Assembly: GCA_002825465.1 (NCBI GenBank)
Contig: PJER01000010.1
Coordinates: forward strand, 1 to 64,000
Direction of reading: 5' to 3'
From: Candidatus Thorarchaeota archaeon MP8T_1
Lineage (GTDB): Archaea > Asgardarchaeota > Thorarchaeia > Thorarchaeales > Thorarchaeaceae
Length of the DNA: 64,000 bases
Position 1 is the stretch's first letter. Every line of letters starts with the position of its first letter. The notes beneath the pieces were generated by a model that made no database searches, was not told where the DNA came from, and worked only from the letters and a program-made list of their open reading frames with translations. A program made the translations under genes and the position numbers. Of the stretch, positions 53,124 through 60,896 are shown in pieces.

Positions 53124-54158
53124 ATGGGTACTAAACTTGCAGATATCATTGAGGCTGAAACTCTCACATTGAGTGATCTTTCTGGTAAAAAACTCGCAGT
53201 TGATGCTTTCAACACAATCTATTCTTTCCTTGCTACAATACGACAGCCTGATGGTACACCACTATCAGATCGACACGGTCGAGTCACAAGTCATCTCAGT
53301 GGGATGTTCTATCGTAATATCAATCTTCTAGAAAATGGAATCAATCCTGTCTATGTATTTGATGGTGAATCTCCTGAATTGAAAACCGAAGAGGTTCAGC
53401 GTAGGCGAGAAAGCCGTGATGCTGCTTATGAAGTGTGGAAAAAAGCCAAAGAGGAAGGACGTATTGAGGATGCAAGAAAAGCTGGTCAGGCAAGTTCAAG
53501 ACTCACTGGTGCAATGGTTGACGAATGTAAGGAGTTACTTAAAGCTCTTGGAATTCCAGTCATCCAAGCCCCCTCTGAGGGAGAAGCAGTAGCTGCACTC
53601 ATGGCAAGAGAGGGACTGGTTTGGGCAAGTGCTAGCCAAGATAATGATTCGTTACTTTATAATTGTCCTCGAATGATTCGAAATCTCTCAATTTCTGGAA
53701 GACGTAGAGTCTCTCGTTCAAAGAGCTATAAGAGTATCGACCCAGAGCTTATCTTACTGGATCAGAATCTTCGATTACTTGACATAACTCGAGAACAACT
53801 CATCGATATTGCAATTCTTGTGGGAACTGACTACAATGATAGTGTCAAAGGTATTGGGCCGAAGACAGCTCTGAAATTAATCAAGACACACGGAAATCTC
53901 GAAGCAGTTGAGGCTGATAGAGGTGAAAAGTTTGATTTTCCGTATAATGAGATTCGCGACATCTTTCTTAATCCGCCACCCATTGAACTACATCCTCCGA
54001 AATGGACAGATCCTAAGCCTGATGAGATTAAGCGAATTCTTTGCAAGGAACACGATTTCTCAGAATCAAGAGTTGACAAATCTCTGGAGCGGCTTCAAAC
54101 AGCTCTTGAGGAACTTCGCGGAGCCAGTCATCAGAGTTCTCTCTCTGATTTCTTTTGA
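53124..54158 (+). CDS. fen1: Flap endonuclease 1
   Basis: A 344-residue structure-specific nuclease that trims 5' flaps in replication and repair. The N block contains GKKLAVDAFNTIYSFLATIR and YVFDGESPELK with catalytic aspartates. The I block has APSEGEAVAALMAREG and ASQDNDSLLYN, in which N replaces the usual Y next to the catalytic aspartates. The helix-two-turn-helix is DYNDSVKGIGPKTALKLI. The C terminus ends QSSLSDFF, a PCNA-interacting PIP box. Length is normal. It is followed by the RPA-like gene, a replication pairing. Confidence 0.96.
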   Translation: MGTKLADIIEAETLTLSDLSGKKLAVDAFNTIYSFLATIRQPDGTPLSDRHGRVTSHLSGMFYRNINLLENGINPVYVFDGESPELKTEEVQRRRESRDAAYEVWKKAKEEGRIEDARKAGQASSRLTGAMVDECKELLKALGIPVIQAPSEGEAVAALMAREGLVWASASQDNDSLLYNCPRMIRNLSISGRRRVSRSKSYKSIDPELILLDQNLRLLDITREQLIDIAILVGTDYNDSVKGIGPKTALKLIKTHGNLEAVEADRGEKFDFPYNEIRDIFLNPPPIELHPPKWTDPKPDEIKRILCKEHDFSESRVDKSLERLQTALEELRGASHQSSLSDFF

Positions 54159-54268
54159 TAGCTCAATGACAACAGCCATAAACTAGTGCGATTGTGTGGA
54201 GCAAGTTTCCGTGACTCATAAATAGTAACCTACTCTAATCAATACAAGGGAAAAGGAGAACCACCCAA

Positions 54269-54961
54269 ATGAAAAGAATGACTGCAGTCCGAGCCACTAT
54301 TTCCGATGTTATCAATGGCACATATGGTGATGATAATGGAGCACATGTTACATCATCATATGGTGTTGAGCTTCGTAGAGTAGTTCTTGTTGGATTTGTT
54401 GTGAGTAAATTCACCAGTGAGCCAGAAGATGGAAAGAAGAGGATTACTAGCATTACTCTTGATGATGGTACAGATACTATCAGGGTCAATGTATTTGGAG
54501 AGGAAGACTCAGTTCTTCTTCAGGGAGTAAAGAAAGATATCTTGGTACTTGTTATCGGAAAAATTCGAAGAAGTAAGAATCCAAAATATGAAGAGGATGT
54601 CTATATTATTCCTGAAATCGTGAAGGAGATCAAAGACCCGAACTATATGGCTCTACATCTTATGGAGCGGTACCAAGCTATACTCACTCTAAGCGGAATC
54701 TCATCAGTTGAAGGAATCGATGAAGACCAAGGGCAGCTAACCACAATCATAGGAGGTCCTACTCCAACTGGTCTTGCCAAGCAAATTCTCGATTATATCG
54801 AGCAGCACGCAACTCATGATGGTGTGAATCTAGATGACATTCTTGTACATTTCGAGGAGAAAGGAAAGAACCCCATTGAGATTCAGAACAAGATCTTTGT
54901 ATTGATTGCTGATGGCCTTATCAATGAAAAAACACCTGCTTGTTACCTTCCTGTGAAATGA
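54269..54961 (+). CDS. RPA-like single-stranded DNA-binding protein (RPA32 type)
   Basis: A 230-residue protein. Residues 25-130 form an OB fold: RRVVLVGFVVSKFTSE, ITSITLDDGTDTIRVNVFG, DILVLVIGKIRRSKN and EDVYIIPEIVKEI. The C terminus (residues 165-228) is a winged helix (AKQILDYIEQHATHDGVNLD, then KIFVLIADGLINEKT), as in eukaryotic RPA32. It probably binds ssDNA with a larger RPA partner that is not in this window. AAGGAG lies upstream of the ATG. It lies between fen1 and aIF2-beta on the same strand. Confidence 0.87.
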   Translation: MKRMTAVRATISDVINGTYGDDNGAHVTSSYGVELRRVVLVGFVVSKFTSEPEDGKKRITSITLDDGTDTIRVNVFGEEDSVLLQGVKKDILVLVIGKIRRSKNPKYEEDVYIIPEIVKEIKDPNYMALHLMERYQAILTLSGISSVEGIDEDQGQLTTIIGGPTPTGLAKQILDYIEQHATHDGVNLDDILVHFEEKGKNPIEIQNKIFVLIADGLINEKTPACYLPVK

Positions 54962-55016
54962 TAACACAAAGGTGTCGAAGCAATACCTTCAATAGCATTA
55001 AGGAGGAAAATGAAGT

Positions 55017-55430
55017 ATGGACGACTATGATAGCCTTCTAGACCGTGCAAGGTCACAGGTACCCGAAGATGCATTCAAAAAATCAGGCGAGAGATTCAAA
55101 GTTCCTGATGTAAAATTGATGGTTCAGGGAAATAGAACTCTCTGGCAGAATTTTCAGGATATCATAAACGTCCTGAACCGCCCAGGTCGAGAAGTTCTCA
55201 AGTATGTCACAGGTCAGATTGGAACTGCTGGGAATATGGAGGGTGGAATAGCCATTTTCAATGGTAAATTCACATCAGAAGCAGTGAATGATGTTCTTGA
55301 TAGATACATCGATGCCTATGTCATCTGTCCAGTCTGTTCACGACCTGATACTGAGGAAGTCAAGGAAGATAGAAAATATCTTTTGGTCTGCTCTGCTTGC
55401 GGAGCTAGGACAGCAATTAGACCTGTGTAA
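55017..55430 (+). CDS. eif2b: Translation initiation factor aIF2 subunit beta
   Basis: A 137-residue factor. A short acidic helix is followed by the core domain VMVQGNRTLWQNFQDIINVLNR, VLKYVTGQIGTAGNMEGGIAIFNGKF, and a C4 zinc ribbon with CPVC and CSAC near the end. It is part of the aIF2 trimer that delivers initiator tRNA. The ATG at 55017 follows AAGGAGG with a ten-base gap. The next gene, DUF424, starts 16 bases later, an order seen in other archaea. Confidence 0.95.
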   Translation: MDDYDSLLDRARSQVPEDAFKKSGERFKVPDVKLMVQGNRTLWQNFQDIINVLNRPGREVLKYVTGQIGTAGNMEGGIAIFNGKFTSEAVNDVLDRYIDAYVICPVCSRPDTEEVKEDRKYLLVCSACGARTAIRPV

Positions 55431-55446
55431 ACTTGGAGTGATAATC

Positions 55447-55746
55447 TTGCCACAAGTGTACATGCGTGTGAGCGAAACCCATGACCATTATGTTGTTGCA
55501 ATATGTGACAAACCGCTTCTAGGAAAGACACTCAAAGAGGGTAAAATCCAATTCAAAATAAGCGAAGAGTTCTATGGTGGCGACCTCGTTGATCCAAAGA
55601 CCTGTCTTGGTCATCTCGAAAAGGCAACCATAGCTAATATGGTTGGAAAGAAATCCGTCCAAACTGCTGTGAATGCAGGACTTGTGCATGAACAGGCAAT
55701 TCTCTATATTGAGGGTCATCCTCACGCACAATGGGTTAAGCTTTAG
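55447..55746 (+). CDS. DUF424 family protein
   Basis: A 99-residue protein with the DUF424 pattern: YMRVSETHDHYVVAICDKPLLGKTL, FKISEEFYGGDLVDPKT and ANMVGKKSVQTAVNAGLVHEQ. The family is small and archaeal and is often found beside aIF2-beta, so a translation role is inferred. The frame opens at 55288 inside aIF2-beta, but TTG 55447 is the likely start: GGAG lies eight bases upstream. A later ATG at 55468 is possible. Confidence 0.85.
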   Translation: MPQVYMRVSETHDHYVVAICDKPLLGKTLKEGKIQFKISEEFYGGDLVDPKTCLGHLEKATIANMVGKKSVQTAVNAGLVHEQAILYIEGHPHAQWVKL

Positions 55747-55766
55747 ATAATTCTATAGATGCCTAA

Positions 55767-56147
55767 TCAATGATGATGATCTCCGCTACCTCCACATAGA
55801 CCATCTCTGTTCATCATTTGATGAGTTCCTTCTATGTAGCTACGTATGGCTTCTCCAACTGTACCACCATTGCTTCTAACAACTGCAAGTCCTACTTGTT
55901 GAGCTGCCATGTATGGTCTTCCACCCATACCCATTGTAATTAGCACGTTCACACCTAGACTAGCAAGTTTGTTCACTGGTTCAGCACAACTTGTATGTCC
56001 GCCATTTGGAACACTCTCAACTTTGATGATATTTCCGTCTTCTACAGTAGATACTATGAATGTTCTACAATGTCCAAAATGCCCGCTTACTGGACTATCA
56101 AGTCCATTATCAATATCAGCAGTCACTGCTATCTTTTCTATGCTCAT
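55767..56147 (-). CDS. NifX/NafY-like dinitrogenase cofactor-family protein
   Basis: A 126-residue protein of the FeMo-cofactor biosynthesis/NifB-C-terminal fold: KIAVTADIDNGLDSPVSGHFGHCRTFIV, NGGHTSCAEPVNKLASLGVNVLITMGMGGRPYMAAQQVG. The C terminus is a glycine/histidine tail (GGSGDHHH), likely metal binding. No nitrogenase genes are in the window, so it likely belongs to the widespread non-nitrogenase group thought to handle iron-sulfur or molybdenum species. Its ATG overlaps the stop of the DUF134 regulator by four bases. Confidence 0.88.
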   Translation of the reverse strand: MSIEKIAVTADIDNGLDSPVSGHFGHCRTFIVSTVEDGNIIKVESVPNGGHTSCAEPVNKLASLGVNVLITMGMGGRPYMAAQQVGLAVVRSNGGTVGEAIRSYIEGTHQMMNRDGLCGGSGDHHH

Positions 56148-56581
56148 TTATTATCACCAGGTCTCTTGCCTTTCTCCCACCGAAGCCATCTGAGTCTTTT
56201 AGATCCACATGATTGGCATGTACTTTTGTCCTCAGAGGACATGTCGACAGATTGTCCGCAATCAATGCATTCTAAGATTCCAGTTCCATCTGCAAGGAGA
56301 TATCTTCCTCCTTCAATACGTAGAACGAGTCCTTGTACTAGACCACTGGCTACCTTATGTCGTGCAGAAGATAACACTCTGTTAAAAGTAGGCTGGCTTA
56401 TGTGCATTGCAGTACTTGCTTCTCGTTGGCTCAGTCCTTCGAAGTCAGCCAGTCGTAATGCCTCAAATTCATCAATAGTGATTAAAATCTCCTCGAGTTC
56501 TTTTGCAGGAATTCCTGCAGGTTTATAGACAGATACTGTGGGTTCTTTAGTTACCAGTCTATGTCGTTTTCTACGAGGCAT
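56144..56581 (-). CDS. DUF134-family (UPF0251) DNA-binding protein with zinc ribbon
   Basis: A 145-residue protein. The core is LITIDEFEALRLADFEGLSQREAS followed by TAMHISQPTFNRVLSSARHKVA, a sigma-70 region-4-like helix-turn-helix. A C-terminal zinc ribbon (CIDCGQ, CQSCGS) follows. DUF134 proteins are commonly coupled to NifX-like genes, as here with an ATGA overlap. It probably senses a metal or its cofactor and regulates the pair; this is inferred from the context. It is divergent from NMD3. Confidence 0.9.
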   Translation of the reverse strand: MPRRKRHRLVTKEPTVSVYKPAGIPAKELEEILITIDEFEALRLADFEGLSQREASTAMHISQPTFNRVLSSARHKVASGLVQGLVLRIEGGRYLLADGTGILECIDCGQSVDMSSEDKSTCQSCGSKRLRWLRWEKGKRPGDNK

Positions 56582-56681
56582 ACCATTTCCAGATATCAGA
56601 GTAACAAAAGAGTTGCGTTATGTTGAATTTTAGAAAAATAGCGATATAGACCATATTTTAAACGAACAACTTCTGTAAGGA

Positions 56682-57794
56682 ATGGTGATTCAATTGACAG
56701 CACCATGTTATCTGTGTGGAAAAGATGCTGCAGTAGAAGGTCTCTGCAGTAGCTGCTATGACCAGCAGCATCCTCTCATCGAGGTTTCCACGCCACTCTC
56801 TATTCTTGCTTGCAAGAAATGTGGTTCTGTCAAAGTTCCTGGTGGATGGAAGAAGCTTTCCTTTGAAACCTTCGATATTGATGAACAAGCTGAAAGACAG
56901 ATGGAAACAGTCCTAGAACAAGAAATCAAACTTCTTGTTCCGGGAGTCTCTTTAGAATTCGAAGAAGAAAAGAAACTCGACCGAGTCACTCACCTTATTG
57001 TATTCGCATCAGGAAAATCTCATGAATCCCTTCCTACCCATGAAGAGAAATATCCTGTAGAGATGCGTTTTAGCTATGGTACCTGTGATACCTGTGGAAT
57101 GATGAGCGGTGGTTATTATGAGGCGATTCTTCAGATACGAGCGGATGGTAGAGAAGTGACTGCTCAAGAAAAGAAAGAGCTAACACAAAAAGTGACTGAA
57201 ATGACCATTTCAAGGTACAAATCCGATGACAAGGCTTTTGTTACAATGGTCGATGACAACAAATATGGAATTGATTTCTATATAGGGTCAGAGCATCTGG
57301 TAAAAGAGATTGCTGACGAGTTTGAAAGTCAATATATTGCTGAGCGAAAAGAGAATTACAAGTTGGTCGGTGAAGATAAAACTGGAAAACAGAAGTTTAG
57401 AATTACTATTCTACTCAGACTCCCGAGATTTTCAGCTGGAGATTTTGTACTGATTAACGAACATCCCTGTCAAATTCTATCCATAAGTCGTAATAACTTG
57501 ACTTGCTATGATCTAGTAAATCGTGAACGCTTCACAATTAATCCAAAAAGTGCTAAATGGAGAACACTTCAGTTCTTGGCTCCGATTAGTGAACGCAGTG
57601 AATATATGATTGTTACATATATTGATGGGCAACCTATTCAGATTATGGATTCCATCAACTTTGAAGTTATAGAGGTTGAAGAGGATATGTTTGAATCAGA
57701 AATAATCTCGGGCTCTAAGGTATATGGCATTCTAATCGAAGACCAACTCTATATTCTTCCTGATCAAGTATCAATTGTGGTCAAAAAGAGTTGA
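56682..57794 (+). CDS. nmd3: NMD3-like ribosome biogenesis protein
   Basis: A 370-residue archaeal NMD3. The N-terminal zinc-binding region has four Cys-x2-Cys pairs: CYLC, CSSC, CKKC and CDTC, with PGGWKKLSF between. A middle alpha/beta domain follows, then a C-terminal beta-barrel region (GDFVLINEHPCQILSISRN) resembling the eIF5A/SH3-like parts of NMD3. In eukaryotes it exports the 60S subunit; in archaea a role in large-subunit maturation is assumed. It lies upstream of aIF1A, RIO1 and the KH protein. Confidence 0.92.
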   Translation: MVIQLTAPCYLCGKDAAVEGLCSSCYDQQHPLIEVSTPLSILACKKCGSVKVPGGWKKLSFETFDIDEQAERQMETVLEQEIKLLVPGVSLEFEEEKKLDRVTHLIVFASGKSHESLPTHEEKYPVEMRFSYGTCDTCGMMSGGYYEAILQIRADGREVTAQEKKELTQKVTEMTISRYKSDDKAFVTMVDDNKYGIDFYIGSEHLVKEIADEFESQYIAERKENYKLVGEDKTGKQKFRITILLRLPRFSAGDFVLINEHPCQILSISRNNLTCYDLVNRERFTINPKSAKWRTLQFLAPISERSEYMIVTYIDGQPIQIMDSINFEVIEVEEDMFESEIISGSKVYGILIEDQLYILPDQVSIVVKKS

Positions 57795-57823
57795 ATCTTG
57801 CCATTTTAACCAACAATTCAATA

Positions 57824-57833
57824 CGCTTAAATG
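57824..57833 (+). promoter_or_regulatory. Probable TATA box for aIF1A
   Basis: CGCTTAAATG lies 50-70 bases before the aIF1A start, again of the CTTWAA type seen in the window. Confidence 0.4.
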
Positions 57834-57898
57834 CTCCACAACCGAACCCAAACTAGTCACTTGAGGATTTAGGTCCAGTGGCATATCGGAGGAATTCT

Positions 57899-58234
57899 TT
57901 GTCTTCTAAAAAAGGTAAACAACGTGGAGGCGGCCCTCCAGCAGATAGCGAACCAGTGAGAGTTAGGACTCCTAGACAAAGCGATGGTGAAATGTTCGGA
58001 ATCATCATTCAGATGCTAGGTTATGATCGCGTGAAAGTCCGATGTGAGGATGGTAATATCAGAGTTGGGAGAATTCCTGGTCGAATGAAGAAAAGAGTCT
58101 GGATGAGAATCGGTGATACTGTTCTTATAGTTCCTTGGGATTTCCAATCAGACGAAAAGTGCGATGTTATCTATCGATACCGTGGTAACGAATTAGATTG
58201 GCTTGAAAAGAGAGGATTACTCAAAGTATTTTGA
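57899..58234 (+). CDS. eif1a: Translation initiation factor aIF1A
   Basis: A 111-residue factor with a basic, glycine-rich N terminus (KKGKQRGGGPP) and the S1-type OB fold GEMFGIIIQMLGYDRVKVRCEDG, RVGRIPGRMKKRVWMRIGDTVLI, ending with the DVIYRYRG strand. It binds the A site of the small subunit during initiation. The frame starts at a GTG at 57878; TTG 57899 is preferred because GGAGG (57888-57892) is correctly spaced and the GTG lies before it. A terminator hairpin overlaps its stop codon. Confidence 0.93.
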   Translation: MSSKKGKQRGGGPPADSEPVRVRTPRQSDGEMFGIIIQMLGYDRVKVRCEDGNIRVGRIPGRMKKRVWMRIGDTVLIVPWDFQSDEKCDVIYRYRGNELDWLEKRGLLKVF

Positions 58235-58252
58235 AAAGGCTAAGCCTTTTTT
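58234..58252 (+). terminator. Intrinsic-like terminator after aIF1A
   Basis: AAAAGGC (58234-58240) pairs with GCCTTTT (58244-58250) around a 3-base loop, and the T-run extends to 58252. It sits between aIF1A and RIO1, which then has its own TATATA-like promoter (CTATATAGAC near 58266-58275). Confidence 0.6.
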
Positions 58253-58309
58253 GAGGTCTTTTCATCTATATAGACACAATTACTGAGAAATAGGAGAAGG
58301 CATCCATAA

Positions 58310-59098
58310 TTGAGAAAAGCTGAAGAAAAACACGAACAATATCTATCCGAACTTGACCGGCGAAAGACAAAACGTCGGAAAGATGTGGATGAGTTCAAGG
58401 TAGTTGAAGGTGTAATTGATCCTCCTACACTCAAGATTTTGTACAAACTACTTAATCGTGCGACCCTCTCTGAATTACACGGGGCAATCAGTACTGGAAA
58501 AGAAGCAAATGTATATCGAGGAATAGACGGTGATGGAAAACCTGTCGCTGTGAAGATTTACCGTGTGAGTACGGCAGAAACTGATTTTATGCTCGACTAT
58601 ATTGTTGGAGACCCTCGTTTCAAGAGTGTAAAACGTCGAAGCAGGTCTCTTATTCCCCAGTGGGCCAATAAGGAATTCAAGAATCTCAAACTATATCATG
58701 AAGCTGGAATCCGAGTTCCTCGGCCAATTGATATTGAACGTAATGTATTGGTTATGGAATTTATTGGTGATGCTGAACGAGTGCTCCCTGCTCCACTATT
58801 AAAGAATGTTGAAATTCCAGATCCTGTTAAGACATTCAATAAAATCATAGGAATGATTCACAAGGGATACACTAAAGCAGGTCTTGTTCATGCTGACCTT
58901 AGTGAATATAACATTCTCTGGTCCAATGGTCCAGTTATGATTGATGTTTCTCAAGCAGTTTTGCTTGCTCATGATTATGCCAAAAAGTATCTACTCCGTG
59001 ACATTCAAAACATAATTAATTTCTTCAAGAAACTCGGTGTAGAAACAGAAGACCCTGAAGATATTGCTAGATATATTGTCAAAGCGGGTGAAAAATAA
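58310..59098 (+). CDS. rio1: RIO1-type serine protein kinase
   Basis: A 262-residue atypical kinase needed for small-subunit maturation. The phosphate-binding loop is STGKEANVY near residue 60, the ATP lysine is in VAVKIYR near 81, the catalytic loop is LVHADLSEYNIL near 195 (D in HAD), and the metal loop is MIDVSQAV. The N-terminal extension is highly charged. The start is TTG 58310 with AGGAG upstream. Its stop is one base before the ATG of the KH protein, so the two are coupled. Confidence 0.95.
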   Translation: MRKAEEKHEQYLSELDRRKTKRRKDVDEFKVVEGVIDPPTLKILYKLLNRATLSELHGAISTGKEANVYRGIDGDGKPVAVKIYRVSTAETDFMLDYIVGDPRFKSVKRRSRSLIPQWANKEFKNLKLYHEAGIRVPRPIDIERNVLVMEFIGDAERVLPAPLLKNVEIPDPVKTFNKIIGMIHKGYTKAGLVHADLSEYNILWSNGPVMIDVSQAVLLAHDYAKKYLLRDIQNIINFFKKLGVETEDPEDIARYIVKAGEK

Positions 59099-59099
59099 A

Positions 59100-59666
59100 A
59101 TGGCTTTCCAAGAAACGATTAGAGTCCCTGTTGATAGAATTGGAGTAATTGTAGGAAGGGATGGTAAGGTTCGAAAACGGATTGAACAACTGACCAATGT
59201 CAAACTTGATGTTGATTCTGAAGGTGCAGTTACAATCTCCAGATCAGAAGACTCTGAAGATCCCGTTCTCGCCTGGAAAGCACGTGATATTGTAAGAGCG
59301 ATTGCAAGAGGATTCAGTCCAAAGAATGCAATGACTTTGATAGATGAAGATACAATGCTTGTCGTGATATCACTTCGTGAATCTGTTGGAACCTCTCCAA
59401 GTCAATTGAAACGAGTGGCAGGACGAATCATTGGAGAGCGTGGTCGTACAAGACGAGTAATCGAACAAGTGACCGAAACCAAGATTGTTGTCTACGGACG
59501 AACAGTTGCCATAATAGGTATTAATCCTGGATTGGATTATGCACAACGCGCTATTGATATGTTAATCCAAGGTGCTCCACATAGTGCAGTCTATTCGCGA
59601 TTGGAACGGATGCGCCGTGATCTGAATCGCCAGCGGTCTGAGCTCTGGGAAGACACCGATTTGTGA
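59100..59666 (+). CDS. Pno1/Dim2-like KH-domain protein
   Basis: A 188-residue protein with two KH domains. KH1 is VPVDRIGVIVGRDGKVRKRIEQLTNVKLDVD (residues 8-40) and KH2 is KRVAGRIIGERGRTRRVIEQVTETKIVVYG (residues 108-140); GRDG and GERG are the RNA-contacting loops. It is the archaeal partner of RIO1 in 16S 3' end formation, and here it begins one base after the rio1 stop. The frame extends back to 59064, but ATG 59100 is correct by homology. Confidence 0.94.
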   Translation: MAFQETIRVPVDRIGVIVGRDGKVRKRIEQLTNVKLDVDSEGAVTISRSEDSEDPVLAWKARDIVRAIARGFSPKNAMTLIDEDTMLVVISLRESVGTSPSQLKRVAGRIIGERGRTRRVIEQVTETKIVVYGRTVAIIGINPGLDYAQRAIDMLIQGAPHSAVYSRLERMRRDLNRQRSELWEDTDL

Positions 59667-59683
59667 TTCTTCTAGGTTTAATA

Positions 59684-60721
59684 TTAGATAAGACCTAATC
59701 CCAGAGGAATTCCAAGAATGTACAAGAGTAAGGCACCATAGACAAGAATCGCTTGGAAGAGTAATAATAGACTAACATTGCGTTTCTCTGTAATATTATT
59801 GAAAAAGTGTGGAAGGATCCAATACATCGTAAATGGGCCTGCAACTTTCAAGGTACCATCCTCTCGTGGTGTAGCAAACTTAGCCCAGTCTGCATCCTTT
59901 CGCTTCACATATACTCTATAGATGAGATACAATATGAAATTGATACCAAATGGAGTGTACATCAGAATTGCTAGTCTATCCATGTTTCCAATAATTAGAG
60001 CTGCAGCCATCGCTGCACCAATAGGTAATGTTCCTACGTCACCAGACAATATCTTTGCAGGATATCTATTGAATATGAGGAATCCAATTGAGGCTCCAAG
60101 AAGAGATGCTGCAATGACACCTGCCTGCATCTGTTCTGGAGATATTGTTGTTCCTTGTATTAACGGAATGAGAAGAACATATAGGATGAGTCCAGAGGCA
60201 TTGATTGAACCCAATCCGGCTTCCAGTCCATTCATTCCTGCGTACATATTTGTAGCATCAATAATGAAGGTCATCATGAGTGGAACGATGACAAGTGCAT
60301 AGGCAATACCGAAATTAACCACTCCAATAAATGGAATATTCATTGTTGGTGTACCAATGCTTAACGCAATCATTGGAATGGTAGCTACCATAGGTAGGAT
60401 GACCTTTGCTCGATTTCTGAAATCCAACTGATCATCTAAGAGTCCAATCATACTGGCTAGTAAGATAGAAACAAGTGCTCCAAATATCCCCACCATCCCT
60501 ACACTAAATGTTTGGAAGGTAGTCAGACCAATTACAACTAACAGAGCAAATACAATGCCAAAAAGGAGTACAAATCCGCCTCCCTTTGGTATTTCAGGTC
60601 TCTCCGGTTTGTGAACATCTGTACCTGTAATTTTCTTCTCCTTTAGCATCTTTATTGCACTGGGCATAAATACAACGACAACAATAAAGGAAACAATGGC
60701 TGCAAGTAGGATTTCAAGCAT
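59684..60721 (-). CDS. UDP-GlcNAc:polyprenyl-phosphate GlcNAc-1-phosphate transferase (Alg7/AglH-like)
   Basis: A 345-residue polytopic enzyme of the MraY/WecA/Alg7 superfamily with about ten membrane helices. The early loop reads DVHKPERPEIPKGGGFVLLFG. The catalytic aspartate region is GLLDDQLDFRNRAKVILP near residue 113, followed by DATNMYAGMNGLEAGLG near 155 and SGDVGTLPIGAAMAAA near 225. The short, N-linked type layout fits the archaeal/eukaryotic Alg7 branch. It starts assembly of the lipid-linked glycan at the cytosolic face. It is divergent from the ribophorin-like gene. Confidence 0.92.
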   Translation of the reverse strand: MLEILLAAIVSFIVVVVFMPSAIKMLKEKKITGTDVHKPERPEIPKGGGFVLLFGIVFALLVVIGLTTFQTFSVGMVGIFGALVSILLASMIGLLDDQLDFRNRAKVILPMVATIPMIALSIGTPTMNIPFIGVVNFGIAYALVIVPLMMTFIIDATNMYAGMNGLEAGLGSINASGLILYVLLIPLIQGTTISPEQMQAGVIAASLLGASIGFLIFNRYPAKILSGDVGTLPIGAAMAAALIIGNMDRLAILMYTPFGINFILYLIYRVYVKRKDADWAKFATPREDGTLKVAGPFTMYWILPHFFNNITEKRNVSLLLLFQAILVYGALLLYILGIPLGLGLI

Positions 60722-60896
60722 TCAGCACACCTTACTGGGTCAAAACGTTTTATTTTAGTTTTGACCTTTTCGGACAATTAGATTTGCGTGCAACCTTTGA
60801 ACGTCCGAAATCTATTTTAACCAACCAAAGAACGAGCGCATCATCATAGGGCAGTGGACCCCACATATAACCCCTAAAAAATAACGGTGATTCGTA

